Source: Eucalyptus grandis
Lineage: Eukaryota > Streptophyta > Magnoliopsida > Myrtales > Myrtaceae
Direction: 5' to 3'
Assembly: GCF_016545825.1 (NCBI RefSeq)
Contig: NC_052619.1
Coordinates: forward strand, 53,246,933 to 53,310,932
DNA length: 64,000 nucleotides
Shown: positions 1 through 11,434 of the stretch, piece after piece
Layout: each line of letters starts with the position of its first letter
Numbering within the stretch: the first letter of the stretch is position 1
Position numbers and translations under genes: made by a program
Notes under the pieces: generated by a model
Database searches by the model: none
The model's input: only the letters and a program-made list of their open reading frames with translations
Told to the model about the DNA's origin: nothing

Positions 1-83
1 AATCTGCGGGCAAGTCCGGTCATTTGTCGAGACACGTGTTGTTAGAAAATTCAATAAAAGATATATTTATAATTTGTCATCAT

Positions 84-289
84 TTGGGTGTTCGCCCTAG
101 GTGCCCACCCTTCCAACATGGAAGGGGGAGGTGAGGTTCAAATCCCCACTTTCTCGGGGGAATGGGGATAGGGACGCGTAAGTTTCGAGTGGGTTGCGAC
201 TCCCACGCCCCGCAAGAGGCAAGGCACAAGTCTGCGAGTGAGTGTAGCATAGGAATAGAGTAGGACTGACAAAAGAAAAAAAGTGTGAA
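84..289 (+). mobile_element. SINE-like (tRNA-derived) insertion upstream of TNL1
   Basis: This stretch of about 205 bases is absent from the matching place upstream of TNL2 (near 50735-50750), where the flanking sequences join directly, so it is an insertion in one paralog. Near its 5' end it has GGTTCAAATCCCC, an excellent match to the RNA polymerase III box B, in a GC-rich head. It ends in an A-rich run (about 270-281). These are traits of a tRNA-derived SINE. No clear target-site duplication is visible and the box A match is weak. Boundaries are good to about 10 bases. The short open frames on the minus strand here are not genes. Confidence 0.6.
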
Positions 290-844
290 GTAATCCATAG
301 AGATAGCATAAATTAAAATTCAACAATGCCAAAAGAAGGAGAAGGGTTTCTTCTAATATTCTGTTTGTCACAGAAAGTGACTCAACTGCTCCCCCATCCC
401 TTAAGAATTTTACTAAACTTTTTCTCTTTTTTTCAGAAATCGCATTCCACTAATTTTATTTATCCCGCAATTACACTGTTCTTTTGTCAATTGCGTTGTG
501 TCGGTGGCGAGAAAAGAGACGGATTTGCTTTTCTTTCTTTTCAGAAAAAGAGTCTTCCTCATTTACTCGGGTAAAGGGTCCTGCCGGGGCTTTCGCCTCC
601 GCCCGAGCTGTTGCTGCCGTTGGGCGCGCAGATCTCGCGAAATTGTCCCCCGAAACGCCACCGCAGTCTCGGTACGCGCGGCTGATCGCTCCCTCCGGCG
701 GGCCGCCGGCGAAGGATCCCATCGATATTTCACCTCGAGAGCTCCTTGCCGCAGTCCGGAGCCAGTTCTGAGGTGAGTCTCCAAGGGCCCACTTTTTGGT
801 GTTTAGAAAGAACCCTGGCATTTTGTCAGCTTTGATTGGCCGCA
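290..844 (+). promoter_or_regulatory. 5' flank and leader of TNL1
   Basis: This region matches 50745-51323 upstream of TNL2 along its whole length. It ends in a GC-rich leader (about 560-770). A likely 5'UTR intron donor, GAG|GTGAGT, lies at 770-779, with acceptor-like CAG sites at about 827-829 before the start codon. Small open frames here do not resemble known proteins, so it is read as promoter plus untranslated leader. The transcription start cannot be placed from sequence. Confidence 0.55.
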
Positions 845-1537
845 ATGAATCGTTCTTGGTACAGAGATCTCATGGCTTGGAAGTTTTTCCTATCTCTGGC
901 TGCCGCTGCTTTTGTTGCTGTCCTGTTTCGACTTTTTTCTCGAAGAGGAGATCGAGCGAGATCAACGGAGGAGAGTGCAACGAGACGGCGCGTGCGTGGA
1001 AATGATGGAACAGAAAGAGGCGCTTCTTCTACTGACGCGTCAACAGAAGGTCAAGAAGTGGCTGCTTCATCAGGATATGACTATGAAGTATTCTTGAGCT
1101 TCAGAGGACCAGACACTCCAGCTGGTTTTACCGACTTTCTTTATACTAGTCTAATAGATGCGGGAATCCGCACATTTAGGGACGATGAAGAGCTCCGCGT
1201 TGGGGAAAAGTTTGCCCCAGAACTTCTCCAAGCAATTGAGCAGTCGAAGATCTCAATACCTATATTTTTGAAAGGATATGCCTCTAGCCCATGGTGTCTC
1301 AACGAGCTAGTTCAGATGGTCAAGTGCCAGAAAAATGAAAGACAAAAGATCATGCCCATTTTTTATGATGTGGCCCCTTCGGAGGTTCAACACCAAATTG
1401 GGGGTTATGCAAAGGCCTTTCGTTCACATGAAAAGAAGCAGCGATACGATGAAGAGACTATCCACAAATGGAAGGCTGCTCTCAGTGTAGTTGGGGCAAT
1501 AAACGGGTGGGACCTACACAACGAGACCAACAGGTGA
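845..1537 (+). CDS. TNL1 exon 1: predicted membrane-anchored TIR-only protein
   Basis: The ATG at 845 opens a 230-residue frame. Residues about 13-30 form a hydrophobic segment rich in Ala, Phe and Leu followed by basic residues, a likely signal anchor. A polar linker follows, then a TIR domain (about 78-230) with the YEVFLSFRGPDT start and the SSPWCLNEL motif. E154 in that motif matches the glutamate needed for NADase activity in plant TIRs. The usual DTR motif after FRGP reads DTP, an unusual change. The exon 1 donor is at 1533/1534. The intron-retained frame ends AGG TGA, and the spliced frame (AG joined to G, then TGA at 1860-1862) ends at the same residue. Both transcripts therefore predict one TIR-only protein. 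Whether it is made is unknown; it may simply be exon 1 of a dead TNL. Confidence 0.6.
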   Translation: MNRSWYRDLMAWKFFLSLAAAAFVAVLFRLFSRRGDRARSTEESATRRRVRGNDGTERGASSTDASTEGQEVAASSGYDYEVFLSFRGPDTPAGFTDFLYTSLIDAGIRTFRDDEELRVGEKFAPELLQAIEQSKISIPIFLKGYASSPWCLNELVQMVKCQKNERQKIMPIFYDVAPSEVQHQIGGYAKAFRSHEKKQRYDEETIHKWKAALSVVGAINGWDLHNETNR

Positions 1538-4336
1538 CTTCTCCTAGCATTCCATCTCAAGTGCATTATATCATTAGAACTCGATGCATTTCACACGGTT
1601 TCTTTTCTGGATTTGTGTTAGCCTTGTTGAAATTGAGTTCCGTGTTATTGAAGTTATACTGCAGACATCAAATTTTTCCCATTTTTTCGAAGCAACATTT
1701 TTTCCAGTTCACTTCATTTAAGTACCAATGCTAATTCATCTACAATGGAATAAATCCTTGAAGTAACACATTTTGAATTCAACTTGATCTTTTTAGAATT
1801 AGTTTAATGTTTACATGATTTTCTAACTCATTGTCTTTTGTCTCCTAACTAACTTTAGGTGAGAAGGTGAGTTCGCAAGAAAAGTTACCCATAAGGTTTT
1901 TAGTGAGTTGAAAAAGGCTTATCTGGCGGTATCAGAGTGCTTGGTTAGTGTTGACAATCACATGGATGCAATCATGGAAATGATAGGTGCTGGGACAAGT
2001 GAAACACGAATTATAGGAATCCACGGGATGGGTGGCATCGGAAAGACAACTACTGCCTAAATGATCTACAATAAGCTTTCACACGACTTTGAAAATTGTT
2101 GCTTTCTTCAAGATATTCGAGAAATGTCAAAAGGTAATGGCATTCAATGCTTACAGAATCAGCTAATCTCTGTCATCCTCAAAAAGGAACGCATGGATAT
2201 AAAACACATTGATGAAGGAACTCAATGATTAAAGATAGGTTGTTTAATAAAAGAGTCCTCCTTCATCTCGATGATGTGGAAGAAGCGAATCATATTAATG
2301 CACTTGTAGGTAAACGTGATTGGTTAGGTAGAGGGAGCAAAATTATCATTACTACAAGAAACAAAGATATTCTTGAGGTTCCTGAAGTGGACTGCAGTTA
2401 TGAGCTTAGCTGCATGGATCATGATCAATCTCTTCAACTATTTAGCAAACATGCCTTCAGAAAAGAAAATCCTTTGGATGAGTATATTGACCAATCCAAG
2501 AGGGCAATAGGCATTGCTAGAGGTCTTCCGCTAGCTATTGAGGTCATAGGTTCACTTTTATGTCACACTAAAAGGGAAAAGTGGGATCACATATTGAAGA
2601 AGTTGGAAAATGTTCCTCATGCAGAAATTCAGAGTAAGTTGAAAATAAGCTATGATGCATTAGATGTTCGACAACGGCATATATTCCTCGATATAGCTTG
2701 TCTTTTCATTGGATATGACAAAGACAATGTGGTTCATTTTTGGGATGAATCTAAATTTCCGGAAGAAGCCATGGAAGTTTTGCAGAACATATCTTTGATA
2801 AAGATTGAAAAGTTTAATAGAGTGTGGATGCATGACCAACTTAGAGATCTCGGAAGAGAAATAGTTCGTCAAGAAAGTAAAATGGAAATAGAGGAGCAAA
2901 GTAGGGTGTGGGATCCCAAGGAAGCATTGGATTTGCTGAGGAGACCCGAGGTAAAATCCCCCATGCAATAAATCTCCAGGATACTTATGGATATCTTCTT
3001 TTTAAAAAATGCAGTTACTTTTTGTGTTCTCTAGTACCATTGTGACCCACTCAATTAATATTTTTGCTCTTTTAATATTAGATGAATGGTAATATGCAAC
3101 CCCTTAAAATTGTGATCTTGAAGTGTTTCCCTTCAACTTTTTATTCTTAAATTTTTCCTTTGGGCAGGGGAAAAGAAGAAGTTGAAGCTCTTCATCTCAA
3201 GTTTAACCACAAGAGGTGGTTCCATTTTACCTATGAGAGCTTGAAGAGCCTTTCAAATCTAAGGTTTCTTCAAGTTGATAATTCGGAGGAATATTCTTAT
3301 GCAAAAACGAGGCCTTGTTGGAATGAATCGCCTAATGTTTTCCCGGAGGATTCAAATCTCCTTCCACAATTACGATGGCTTTCTTGGCATTATATTCCCC
3401 CATCATTTAAAATTTCAAATTTCTCTATGGAGGATGTGGTTATTCTTGATCTGTCTTGGAGTAACATTACACACGAGTGGCAAGGGTGGAGCCACATGAA
3501 GGTATCTTTTATGATAGGAAAAACTCATTATTTTGTCTTATCATATTTGAAAGTAATCTTTGCATGATTTTTCTTTTCACAGGTGATGAGGAATTTGAAA
3601 GTTCTAAATCTGTATCTTTGTTGTGCTAGATTGGAGAGAACTCCTAACTTCTGCTCAATCAAATTTAGAACGCTTGATCCTAAGCGAGTGTTGGAATTTG
3701 GTCGAAATTGACAAGTCAATCTGTCAATTGAAACGCTTAGTTTCCTTAAGAGTAGATAAATGTTGGAAACTTCGAAGGCTACCACAGGTGGTGGGTAGAG
3801 ATCTTGCAACTCAGCAACATTGCAATTCGTCGGACAGGCTTTCGGATACAATCGGAAATTTGGAATCGCTGCTTGAGTTGGATATATCTCGTACGGAGAT
3901 TGAAGAACTACCCGATTCTATCGGAAAGTGGAAAAATTTGAAAGTAGTGAAGATTGGTAGTGCCATACGCAAAATACCCGATGCCCTCTGGATGATTAAG
4001 AGCCTTGAAGAAATAGAAGTCGAAGTTAAGCCTGATTTTGATGTGGAAATTAGCGATTGCATCTTCGAAGATCGATGCCTGAGGAGCTTGCGCTTGACGT
4101 GGGCTAGAATAAACAAAGTACCGAGACTTCCTGAAAGTCTCGAGATTCTATCTTTGACTAAAATATATATGGATACATTTCCAGATTTGTCAAACCTCGT
4201 TAATTTAAAGGATTTGACGCTGGTGTTTGGCCCACGTAATGATGGTGGGGAATCTGGTGGGCCTGTGGAAGCATATCCAATGCCGCGGTGGATTGAGAAT
4301 TTAAGCAAACTGCAGTACCTCATCCTGTGCTCCGAT

Positions 4337-4732
4337 TACGTGACCACCTTACCCACGGATCTCAGTAGTATCCTTCCCCGACTCAAGTCACTTTCACTCA
4401 AGGGTGATCATTTGCGTTGCCTCCCGAGCCTTCCCTCCAGTTTATCAGGGTTCACCTTGAGATCTGAATACGTGACCACCTTACCAAAAGATATTATAAG
4501 TCTCCTCCCCCAACTCCGGAATCTTTCACTCTCGTGCCCTAATCTGCGTTGCCTCCCGAGCCATCCCTCCACTTTATCATTCTTGTCTTTGAAATCTAAA
4601 TGCATGACCACCTTACCCACGGATATGAGTAGTCTCCTTCCTCGACTCGAGAGACTTTGGCTCGAGTGCCCTAATCTAGGTTGCCTCCCGAGCCTTCCCT
4701 CCAGTTTATCAGAGTTGGAGTTGACCGGTTGC
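4337..4732 (+). repeat. Three tandem 132-base LRR units in TNL1
   Basis: Three consecutive units start at 4337, 4469 and 4601, each exactly 132 bases (44 residues). Each begins with a (V/M)TTLP motif, continues with a SLLPRL-type core and ends with a CLPSLPSSLS-type segment. The units are much closer to one another than to the neighbouring LRRs, pointing to recent unequal exchange. TNL2 has only two units in the same place (from 54861 and 54990). LRR copy number of this kind is known to alter recognition surfaces in TNL proteins, though TNL1 itself is broken upstream. Confidence 0.9.
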
Positions 4733-5263
4733 AAGTCATCATTTTCCCTAGGGGATCTATCTTATTTGAAAGAACTATCATATCTTTGCATCAGTGATTG
4801 TGCAATCTCAGAGATTCGATGCCATGATCCTTTGGAGAACCTACAACGATTGCGGCTTTGGGATCTTCCACGGTTGGAAACTTTACCTTCTCTAGGTAAT
4901 TTCAACAAACTACGTTATCTTTATGTATCCGAATGTGGTAATCTGGTTGAGATTCAAGGCGAACTACCACAATCTTTGGAAGTATTGAAGATTTGTAAAT
5001 GTGGATCTTTAAAGGAGTTGCCTGATCTGTCACCCTTGAAGGGACTAAAAACGGTTAGAATGAAGTGTTGCGGGAATTTAGACGTGGAGGCAATTTCTTC
5101 GCTTTGCTGTGAGAAGTCAGTCGAATTTGGGGAAGAAGACAGTGATGTTGAATCCGAATCTCAGCTAGAAGACGACGAATTTGAATCTGAATCTGATGGA
5201 GAAGGCGACGAGTACGAGGAAGAAGACGACAAATCTGAATATGAGGAAGAAGACGACGAATGA

Positions 5264-6904
5264 GTGCACGATCTTTTGAAAGCTTCTTGATCCACGTCCA
5301 CAAATTGTTCCCTCGTGTTCAAGCTTTAAACGGATTGAGGTAAGTTAATTCATCTGACAGCCAATGTTTTCCCTTTTCTACAACGTAGTTCTTTCTCGGA
5401 TATGAACAGTGAAGTTTCACATGCACTTTTTAATTACCTTTTCACGAGTTGATGACTGCAATTCTGATAAAGGCATTGAAGTTATGATGCCTCCGTACAA
5501 TCAAAGGGTTGTTAATTATGTACAAATATCCGTTCTTTTTTCCTAGTTTGGTTTTGCGTTTTAGCTATATTTTCTCTTGGATGGTTTCTCCTTGCTTTTA
5601 TGTTTCCCAGCTGGAGGTATGCATGTCGATTGCATTGTTTTTATTTGATATGTAACAAATCATTAGAGATCCTTGTCAATTTGCTGCTTCACACATTTCG
5701 AAGTTTAATCCTTGCCTCGCATTGGAGGTAACTTTGTTATGCTGTAAACAATTCGATGGAATGTGTGTTGGAAGGTCATATAACTATGGTTCTCATCCTG
5801 GAACTTTACAGCATAGTCAACTCATCGATGCAATTGTGAAATAGACACTCTGTATTGATATGCTTATGTTAAAGTTTATTTTCCAAGAAAGGTGTGCTTC
5901 TTAGTGGGATTTGCAAATGTTATGGAGAAGTTATACAATGAAGAAAGACGGATTTCACTTGGGTAGTGGCATCAACAGTTCGCACAGCAAACTTCCATAT
6001 GTGACAGGAGAGAGAGGAGCTACTTAGCTTCTCTGATGCATCATAAAGCATCTTATAGTCAAAGGTTAATATTTCAGTATTCCTGGTGCAAAGGACATAT
6101 GATAAGTCTCGCTAGGGTCAAAAATCATGTAAATGGACTCTTGTGTGATCTCCATTATCGACTACGTCTTTTAGAAATGGTTATGCCTATGTGATTATCT
6201 GTAATAAAAGCCCATTCATTCACCTCAAGTTGTACTAGAGGACTCTGAGGTTTTAAGTTTGACAAGAACTGTGAAGGGAGACATCTCAAACAACCAGCTT
6301 TTTGCCGGTTTCTAGTGTTGCTGAGGTTTTAGAGTTTGAGAAACTTACAGAAATGTTTCTGTGCAGGGAGCTGTGGCTAATTAAGTATCTGTACAAATGA
6401 AGACCGAATGAAGGAAAATGAAGATGACATTTAGTGTCGCCTCAATTCCCTTTCACAATCTTGGGGCAGCAAACTGTGCATCCATCTGTCGAGAGACAGA
6501 AACTTGAAGATCAGGGAGGGAAGTCATTGCCTAATGATGAAATTGTCAAATCTGTTGAACTCGATGTTAAGTTTCATTGAATGTCTCGCATTTTTTGCCA
6601 GAGCAGGGCAGGGGTATTCATTGTGAAATTTGTAGCATCATATATAATGTTTTTGGGGGGGTAAAAGGGCTATTTAAGCAAACCTGATTGTTTATTAATC
6701 TTTTTTGTGGAGCCACAGAATGAATATTGCACTTCATCTGGATGTGTGTTCTCTTCATTGACATGCAATAGAACTTGCTTATCAGTACACAAATGTTACT
6801 TTGCGAGGAAACACTCGAAGAGCTTGTGCAGACGGGGTGAAAAATTGTGTGTGCTTAAAGAAGTGTTCACGGTAGTGCCTGCCAAAATCAGTTCATGGAC
6901 TTCT
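5264..6904 (+). other. TNL1 3' flank
   Basis: There is no convincing coding sequence. The first part is the likely 3'UTR; a GAG|GTAAGT donor-like site at about 5336-5344 also occurs after TNL2 (near 55793), so the 3'UTR may contain an intron. The region matches 55719-58110 downstream of TNL2, but the unit at about 5430-6420 is present once here and twice there. A frame at 6707-6907 is shared with 57913-58125 in altered form, but it resembles nothing I know and directly abuts the NBS remnant. Confidence 0.6.
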
Positions 6905-8650
6905 TGATGTGAAAATGGTGCTCAAGGTAGTTTTCCTCATGAGCATGATAGGCACTCACAGCACATGAAACAGGAATTGTTGGAATTCATGAAATGGGCG
7001 GTGATGTCAATTGAGTCTCACCAAAATTATCTACAATAGTTTTCACATGGTTTTGAGTACTGTTGCTTTCTTTCTAACGATTGTGATACTTCAGAGCTCA
7101 AGGGCATTCAGTACTTAAAGAATTAACTAATCTTTTGTGTCCATAAGTGGAAATTGACCGAAATAAGTAATGTTGATGAAAGGATCAAGATAATTAAAGA
7201 TAGGCTATCTAGTGAAAGAGTTCTCCTCCTTTTCTATGATGTTTACAAGAAGAAACAATTGAATGCGCTTGGGGGAAATATCTATGATATTCAGGCATTA
7301 TTGAATTCTTTGACGCTAAGTGTCAAGTGCTGATGGATCTCGAGATTCTGAGTGCTTCACATTGTTTATAATCGAAGATAATCTCTTCCATTGGTCACTT
7401 GACATCTCTATCGAGGCTATCATTCAGAACAACCACAATTACACAACTTCCCCTGTCGATTGGAGCTCTTACAAACCTTGAATACTCGTCTTTGAAAGAA
7501 TGTAGATGTATACAGAGGCTTCCAGACTAGAGTGGCAATCTACAATGGCTACTTGAGTTCGATATGTCCTACACCTACATTAAAGAGCCACCTTCTCGAT
7601 GGGAAACATGAAAAGTTTGAACGTTGTGAGGACGTATAATTGTTCCATTGAAAAGGTACCTAGTGCCTTATGGTTGCTATAAAAGCTTGAAGAAATAGAT
7701 GCGGCAAGGTGAAAGCTTGCAACCGGAAACTATAAATGACATTTGCAGATATTCTTCTTTGAGAATCTTGAAATTGACACTGATTTAAACATGACGATAC
7801 CAAGACTTTCTCGTCTGCTTACACATTGATTCATCGATGATGACACATTTCAGATTTCTTAAACCTGACTAGTTTAAATGATTTGTATTTGGCCATTTGA
7901 CAAGATGTTTACCTGTTGGCAATTGTCCACTTGTGGAAAATCCTATGCCATGGTGCATCGTGAGACTAAATAAAGTGGAGTCTTTGACCTTGTCGCCTGC
8001 TGTTGTAACCACCTGATCAACGGATATTGGTCAGCTTTCTCTACTCAAAAGACTAGAACTTTGGTGTCCTAATTGGCTGCGCCTCCAAAGGCTTCCCTCA
8101 AGTTTGTCTTATTTATCTGTTGAATCTTGCTGGTGGAGGAGAACAGCGATGGATCTCTCAAATATGAATAGACTATCAGAACTAAGAATGGTAAAATCTG
8201 CAATAACAAAGATTCAAGCCATTGACTGTTTGAAAAATCTATGAATTCCGGAACTCATCGATCTTGAAAAGGGAGATTTTCTTTAATCCGACTCATTTGA
8301 AGAAGTTGAAGTCACTTGAACAAGATTATTGGAGTAATGTGGATTTTGCTCGTTGCAAACTACCAGAATCTTTGGAAGAATTCTTGATTGGAGGCCCTGC
8401 CATACCCGATCTAAGTTGATCGGGTCTAAATGCTTCGCAGAGAGGGGATAACATGGGTGAGGCCTGACTGTTTCAACTTGAAGAGGTTCAAATGATGCAA
8501 TGTCTAGCATTGCTTAGGAGATTCGTCCACTTCTCAAAAAATTTAGAAGACATGCTCTACAAAGGAGTACATTTTCCAATAAGAAGTGCATGCAGTTCTT
8601 GAAAGGTCAAACATTTACAACCAGATATGTTGTCAGGAAAGCTCTGAAAC
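6905..8650 (+). pseudogene. Decayed second TNL (NBS and LRR remnant)
   Basis: Conceptual translation in changing frames gives NB-ARC pieces in order: MIGTHS...GIVGIHEMGG, equivalent to the residues leading into the P-loop (about 6930-7000); a CFLSN-like strand (about 7060); and DRLSSERVLLLF, equivalent to the kinase-2 region (about 7195-7245). Then come LRR fragments (about 7320-8300) with TTLPLSIGAL-like and VPRL-like segments. Many stops and frameshifts are present, and TIR and MHD are not seen. The copy behind TNL2 (58110-58860) shares the NBS part but lacks about 1.1 kb of the LRR part. Confidence 0.8.
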
Positions 8651-10210
8651 ATAAACAAATTATTGGCCTAGGTCCTTTTAGCAGACTTCATTATTGTTTT
8701 CCTTGAATTCATTATTGTTTTCCTGGAATTGTGTTCTTTATACTAAATTAGAATCACAATTTGGCAAATTGACTTGAAACCTGCACCCTTGTATAGTTAA
8801 TTACTGGGCTTTTCGCAACCACTTTCTATTTTGAAGATGGATGGCTGCAAAATGCTCATGAAATGGACCATGGTTTCTTTTGATCTATTTCACGAGTTAG
8901 ATTCGGTTAAGACATATTCCCTTTCAACGATTTTGGTTGGTGAATAAAATTTCTGGTATAAAGACTAAGTCAAATTGATATGTTAGTTTACTATAGTCAA
9001 GTGCATTAATCTTGTCAATTTACCCATTGGCCTTTTATGTGAGATCCTCGGAACTTGCTCGGTTGTACACTTTGAAGCTGATATCCATGCCCTGTAAATA
9101 TTAACTTCACTACACCTTAAACAAGTAGAGCTTTAGGTTTTCATCAGAGACAGAAGCTCTGTCATTCACCTTTTCGTTTTCCTTGAAATGGAGCTTTAGG
9201 TTTCAACATTGATAAGGAGAACCACTGCCCAACAAAAGTCCCACATGACAACCTAAGCTTCTCTCTCTCGGTAACAAGAGAAATTTACAGGGTCTTTCTA
9301 TGCGGGTAAGCTGTGGTTAACTCAATAAATGCATAGAATTGACAACTAGCTCACCAAGTAAAGGAAAATATACATGAGACGACAATACATTTTTCCCAAT
9401 GCTTTGGTGTTGTACTCTGGCTTTTATCGCAACATTCGAACTGTAAATTATCATAAGGTATCAAGGACTTCGCTGGTCTCTTGCACAATGTGCTTTGAAT
9501 GGTCATAATTAGCGATATATCCTTTGAAATGATGAAGGAAATTTAGTTCTTCAGCTTTCCACTAATGTTAATTCCTGTATATCAAGAGAAAAAAGGAAAA
9601 GCTTACAACTCTCATTCCAAAGGCTGATCAGTGTTACATGTCAAAGTCAAGATGACATAAATTGTCTACTCCTAAAAGTTAAGATTTAGCAAAGGTTGCC
9701 AGTGGAAATGATGCAAGAGAAGGTCATCATCTGCTTCCGAGATGGCTTGATGTAATAATTAATCAGCATAACTCCCTGCCAGACAACAGTTGAAGTACTT
9801 GCGCCAAGAAGTCTTTAGTGACAATGTGCCTATATAGTAGAAGGTGAGGTCACAGATGGAGAAGTGGTCTCCCGAGGCACTCTTGCTTCACCTTACAAAA
9901 CCGGTTAAGTCTGGCAAACAAAGCCACGGGCCCAAGATAAGATTGAGAGGTCAACTAGCGAACGCATTCATTCAATAGAAATCACGGAGTTGTATTTACA
10001 AGAATGACACATTCAACTTCGCGGTATTTACATTCAGAGTGAATTTGAGTAGAGCTCTTATGCGTCCTGTGATGGTTGTGGCCAACAGATTGATGGAATC
10101 CATTTCATAACTGTCATCACAGAGGTCCCTGATAATCTTTGAGAAACCAGGTGCTGACCCGGGAGCATTTTAACTGAAGTTGCTCTTGGCATGGGAGTCT
10201 GAAGGCAGCC
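8651..10210. repeat. Spacer shared by three cassette copies
   Basis: No gene is visible. Matching sequence, diverged and with small gaps, occurs at about 23500-24880 and 58860-60318. Shared landmarks are a run around the phrase TCAAGTGCATTA, a segment ending in GTAAGCTG, and a stretch just before each lipase end. The order is the same in all three copies, showing that the spacer was duplicated together with the flanking TNL and lipase sequence. Confidence 0.65.
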
Positions 10211-11434
10211 TCAATGTAGACGCAGAAGGATTCCTAGAAAGCAAAGATTTCCTTTGACGTCTTCACCTCCGTATTCCTTCAATCGTGCGTCCATTACAAT
10301 TTTGCATGATCCCCATGTCTCAGCCATTAATCCCACGCCATAGTAGACTAAATGGTCCGTGATGCTGTTACCAGTTACCGATCTGCACGGATGCACCCTC
10401 ATCAGTCATCCACGTATATTCCTGGTAACAAAGGACTGACATTCTCTAGAACAAGCTGGTTTGTCACGACTCATTGCGTCTAGCATGACAAATCCACAAA
10501 CTAATTGCTTGAACAAGTAGCCACGACTGAAACTACCTCATTGCCTGCTACATGATGGGTCTTCTCCAGAGCTATCACAAACTTTCTCGACCTGATATAC
10601 CAGACTACTAAATCCTATATTATACAGCCATACCAACAACAAAGGGAACATCCCAAATACATGTGAACATTGACATAGAAAAGATTATGAGTAGTCACCA
10701 GAGTAGCAGGTGGAATCAAATCATTTTTGCATTATCTCACATCAATATGTTTATCCGTGGCTTTCTTTGAGCTAGTCGCCAATAATCATAAGCATTAGCA
10801 GACACACAATAATTAAAATGTGTATAATTGCACAAAGCTTAAAACTAGGTCAAGACTAGGTTATCAGCCATCAGGAAAAAGAGAGAGAGAGAGTATATAG
10901 CAAACATTATTAAGCGTCTTAAACTTTGGAATCAGTATGAAAAAACTCATGATGGCTCTTGCAGGAATGAGTCACTCAAATATTTCTAAAAAATCATGAG
11001 CACTACGAACTACCCTGCTTTGCTAAGACGATGACAAACAAAACAATTATTTTTTATACGCTGAAAAAAGAGAGTACATACATTGTCGGAATAATGAAAC
11101 TTGATTAGATAGGTTAGAAGAAATGCAAAGCAAACGTCAAAGTCAATCAGCAACGATTCCCCATAATATAGATGATATTCCATCAAGATCAAAGCCTTCC
11201 CTCTCTAGAGAAGTGATGGTAAGTCTTCTGTGGGAACCGAGAATAGTAAGGAGTCAAATGAGGCACAATATCATGTCCACTAGTAATACGTATTGTATTT
11301 GGCACACGGTCACTGTAGTAAGATGCAAAAACTGCATTGCCAATATGAGGTTTTAACATTTGGACAACCTCGTATTCAAAAATACGAGATTGTCCAAATG
11401 TTAAAACCTGAACATTCCGTGCTTCATGATTGAC
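10211..11434 (-). pseudogene. Lipase A: 3' half of a class 3 lipase pseudogene
   Basis: Three exons of a plant class 3 (fungal-type) triacylglycerol lipase are recognisable. Exon at 11201-11434: VNHEARNVQVLTFGQ and HDIVPHL. Exon at 10545-10591: EKVCDSSGEDPSCS. Last exon at 10211-10382: RSVTGNSITDHLVYYG, ETWGSCKIVMD, LKEYG. Intact relatives are usually secreted or vacuolar esterases with a GXSXG nucleophile and a later Asp and His. Here the exons holding the nucleophile are missing. A 36-base foldback insertion lies inside the first exon. The donor of that exon reads GG, and the donor of the 47-base exon reads GC instead of the GT kept in lipase C. The C-terminus is frameshifted. Confidence 0.85.
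11348..11409. repeat. Foldback (quasi-palindrome) inside lipase A exon
   Basis: A 29-base left arm (11348-11376), a 4-base spacer CAAA and a 29-base right arm (11381-11409) are inverted copies with one mismatch. The right arm is the ancestral exon sequence, since it aligns to lipase B at about 25960-25995. The left arm is a new inverted copy. The net gain is 36 bases, so the exon frame stays open and gains 12 residues between FGQ and IGNA. Confidence 0.95.

Larger units (their letters stand above)
845..5263 (+). pseudogene. TNL1: full-length TIR-NBS-LRR gene with five disabling lesions
   Basis: The exon structure matches TNL2: 845-1533 (anchor and TIR), 1859-2950 (NB-ARC), 3168-3501 (linker and first LRRs) and 3583-5263 (LRRs and acidic tail). 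NB-ARC motifs are recognisable: GMGGIGKTT, a damaged kinase-2 region, GLPLAIE and MHD. Compared with TNL2 I see: CGA changed to TGA at 1860-1862; AAA changed to TAA at 2058-2060, just after the P-loop; a 1-base deletion near 2223-2225; one extra base at the exon 3 start (near 3168) that breaks the reading phase; and a 2-base deletion near 3648-3653. After the last lesion the LRR frame is open for over 500 codons to the stop at 5261-5263. The C-terminal tail (about 5131-5260) is strongly acidic. The full receptor cannot be made without repair or recombination. Confidence 0.92.

Noticed and set aside
484..776. Upstream open frames as a first coding exon of TNL1
   Set aside because: The frames end before the TIR exon, are not kept in the TNL2 leader and look like GC-rich 5'UTR.
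4408..4734. Minus-strand frame opposite the TNL1 LRRs (and 54422-55138 opposite TNL2)
   Set aside because: Antisense shadows of the LRR repeats.
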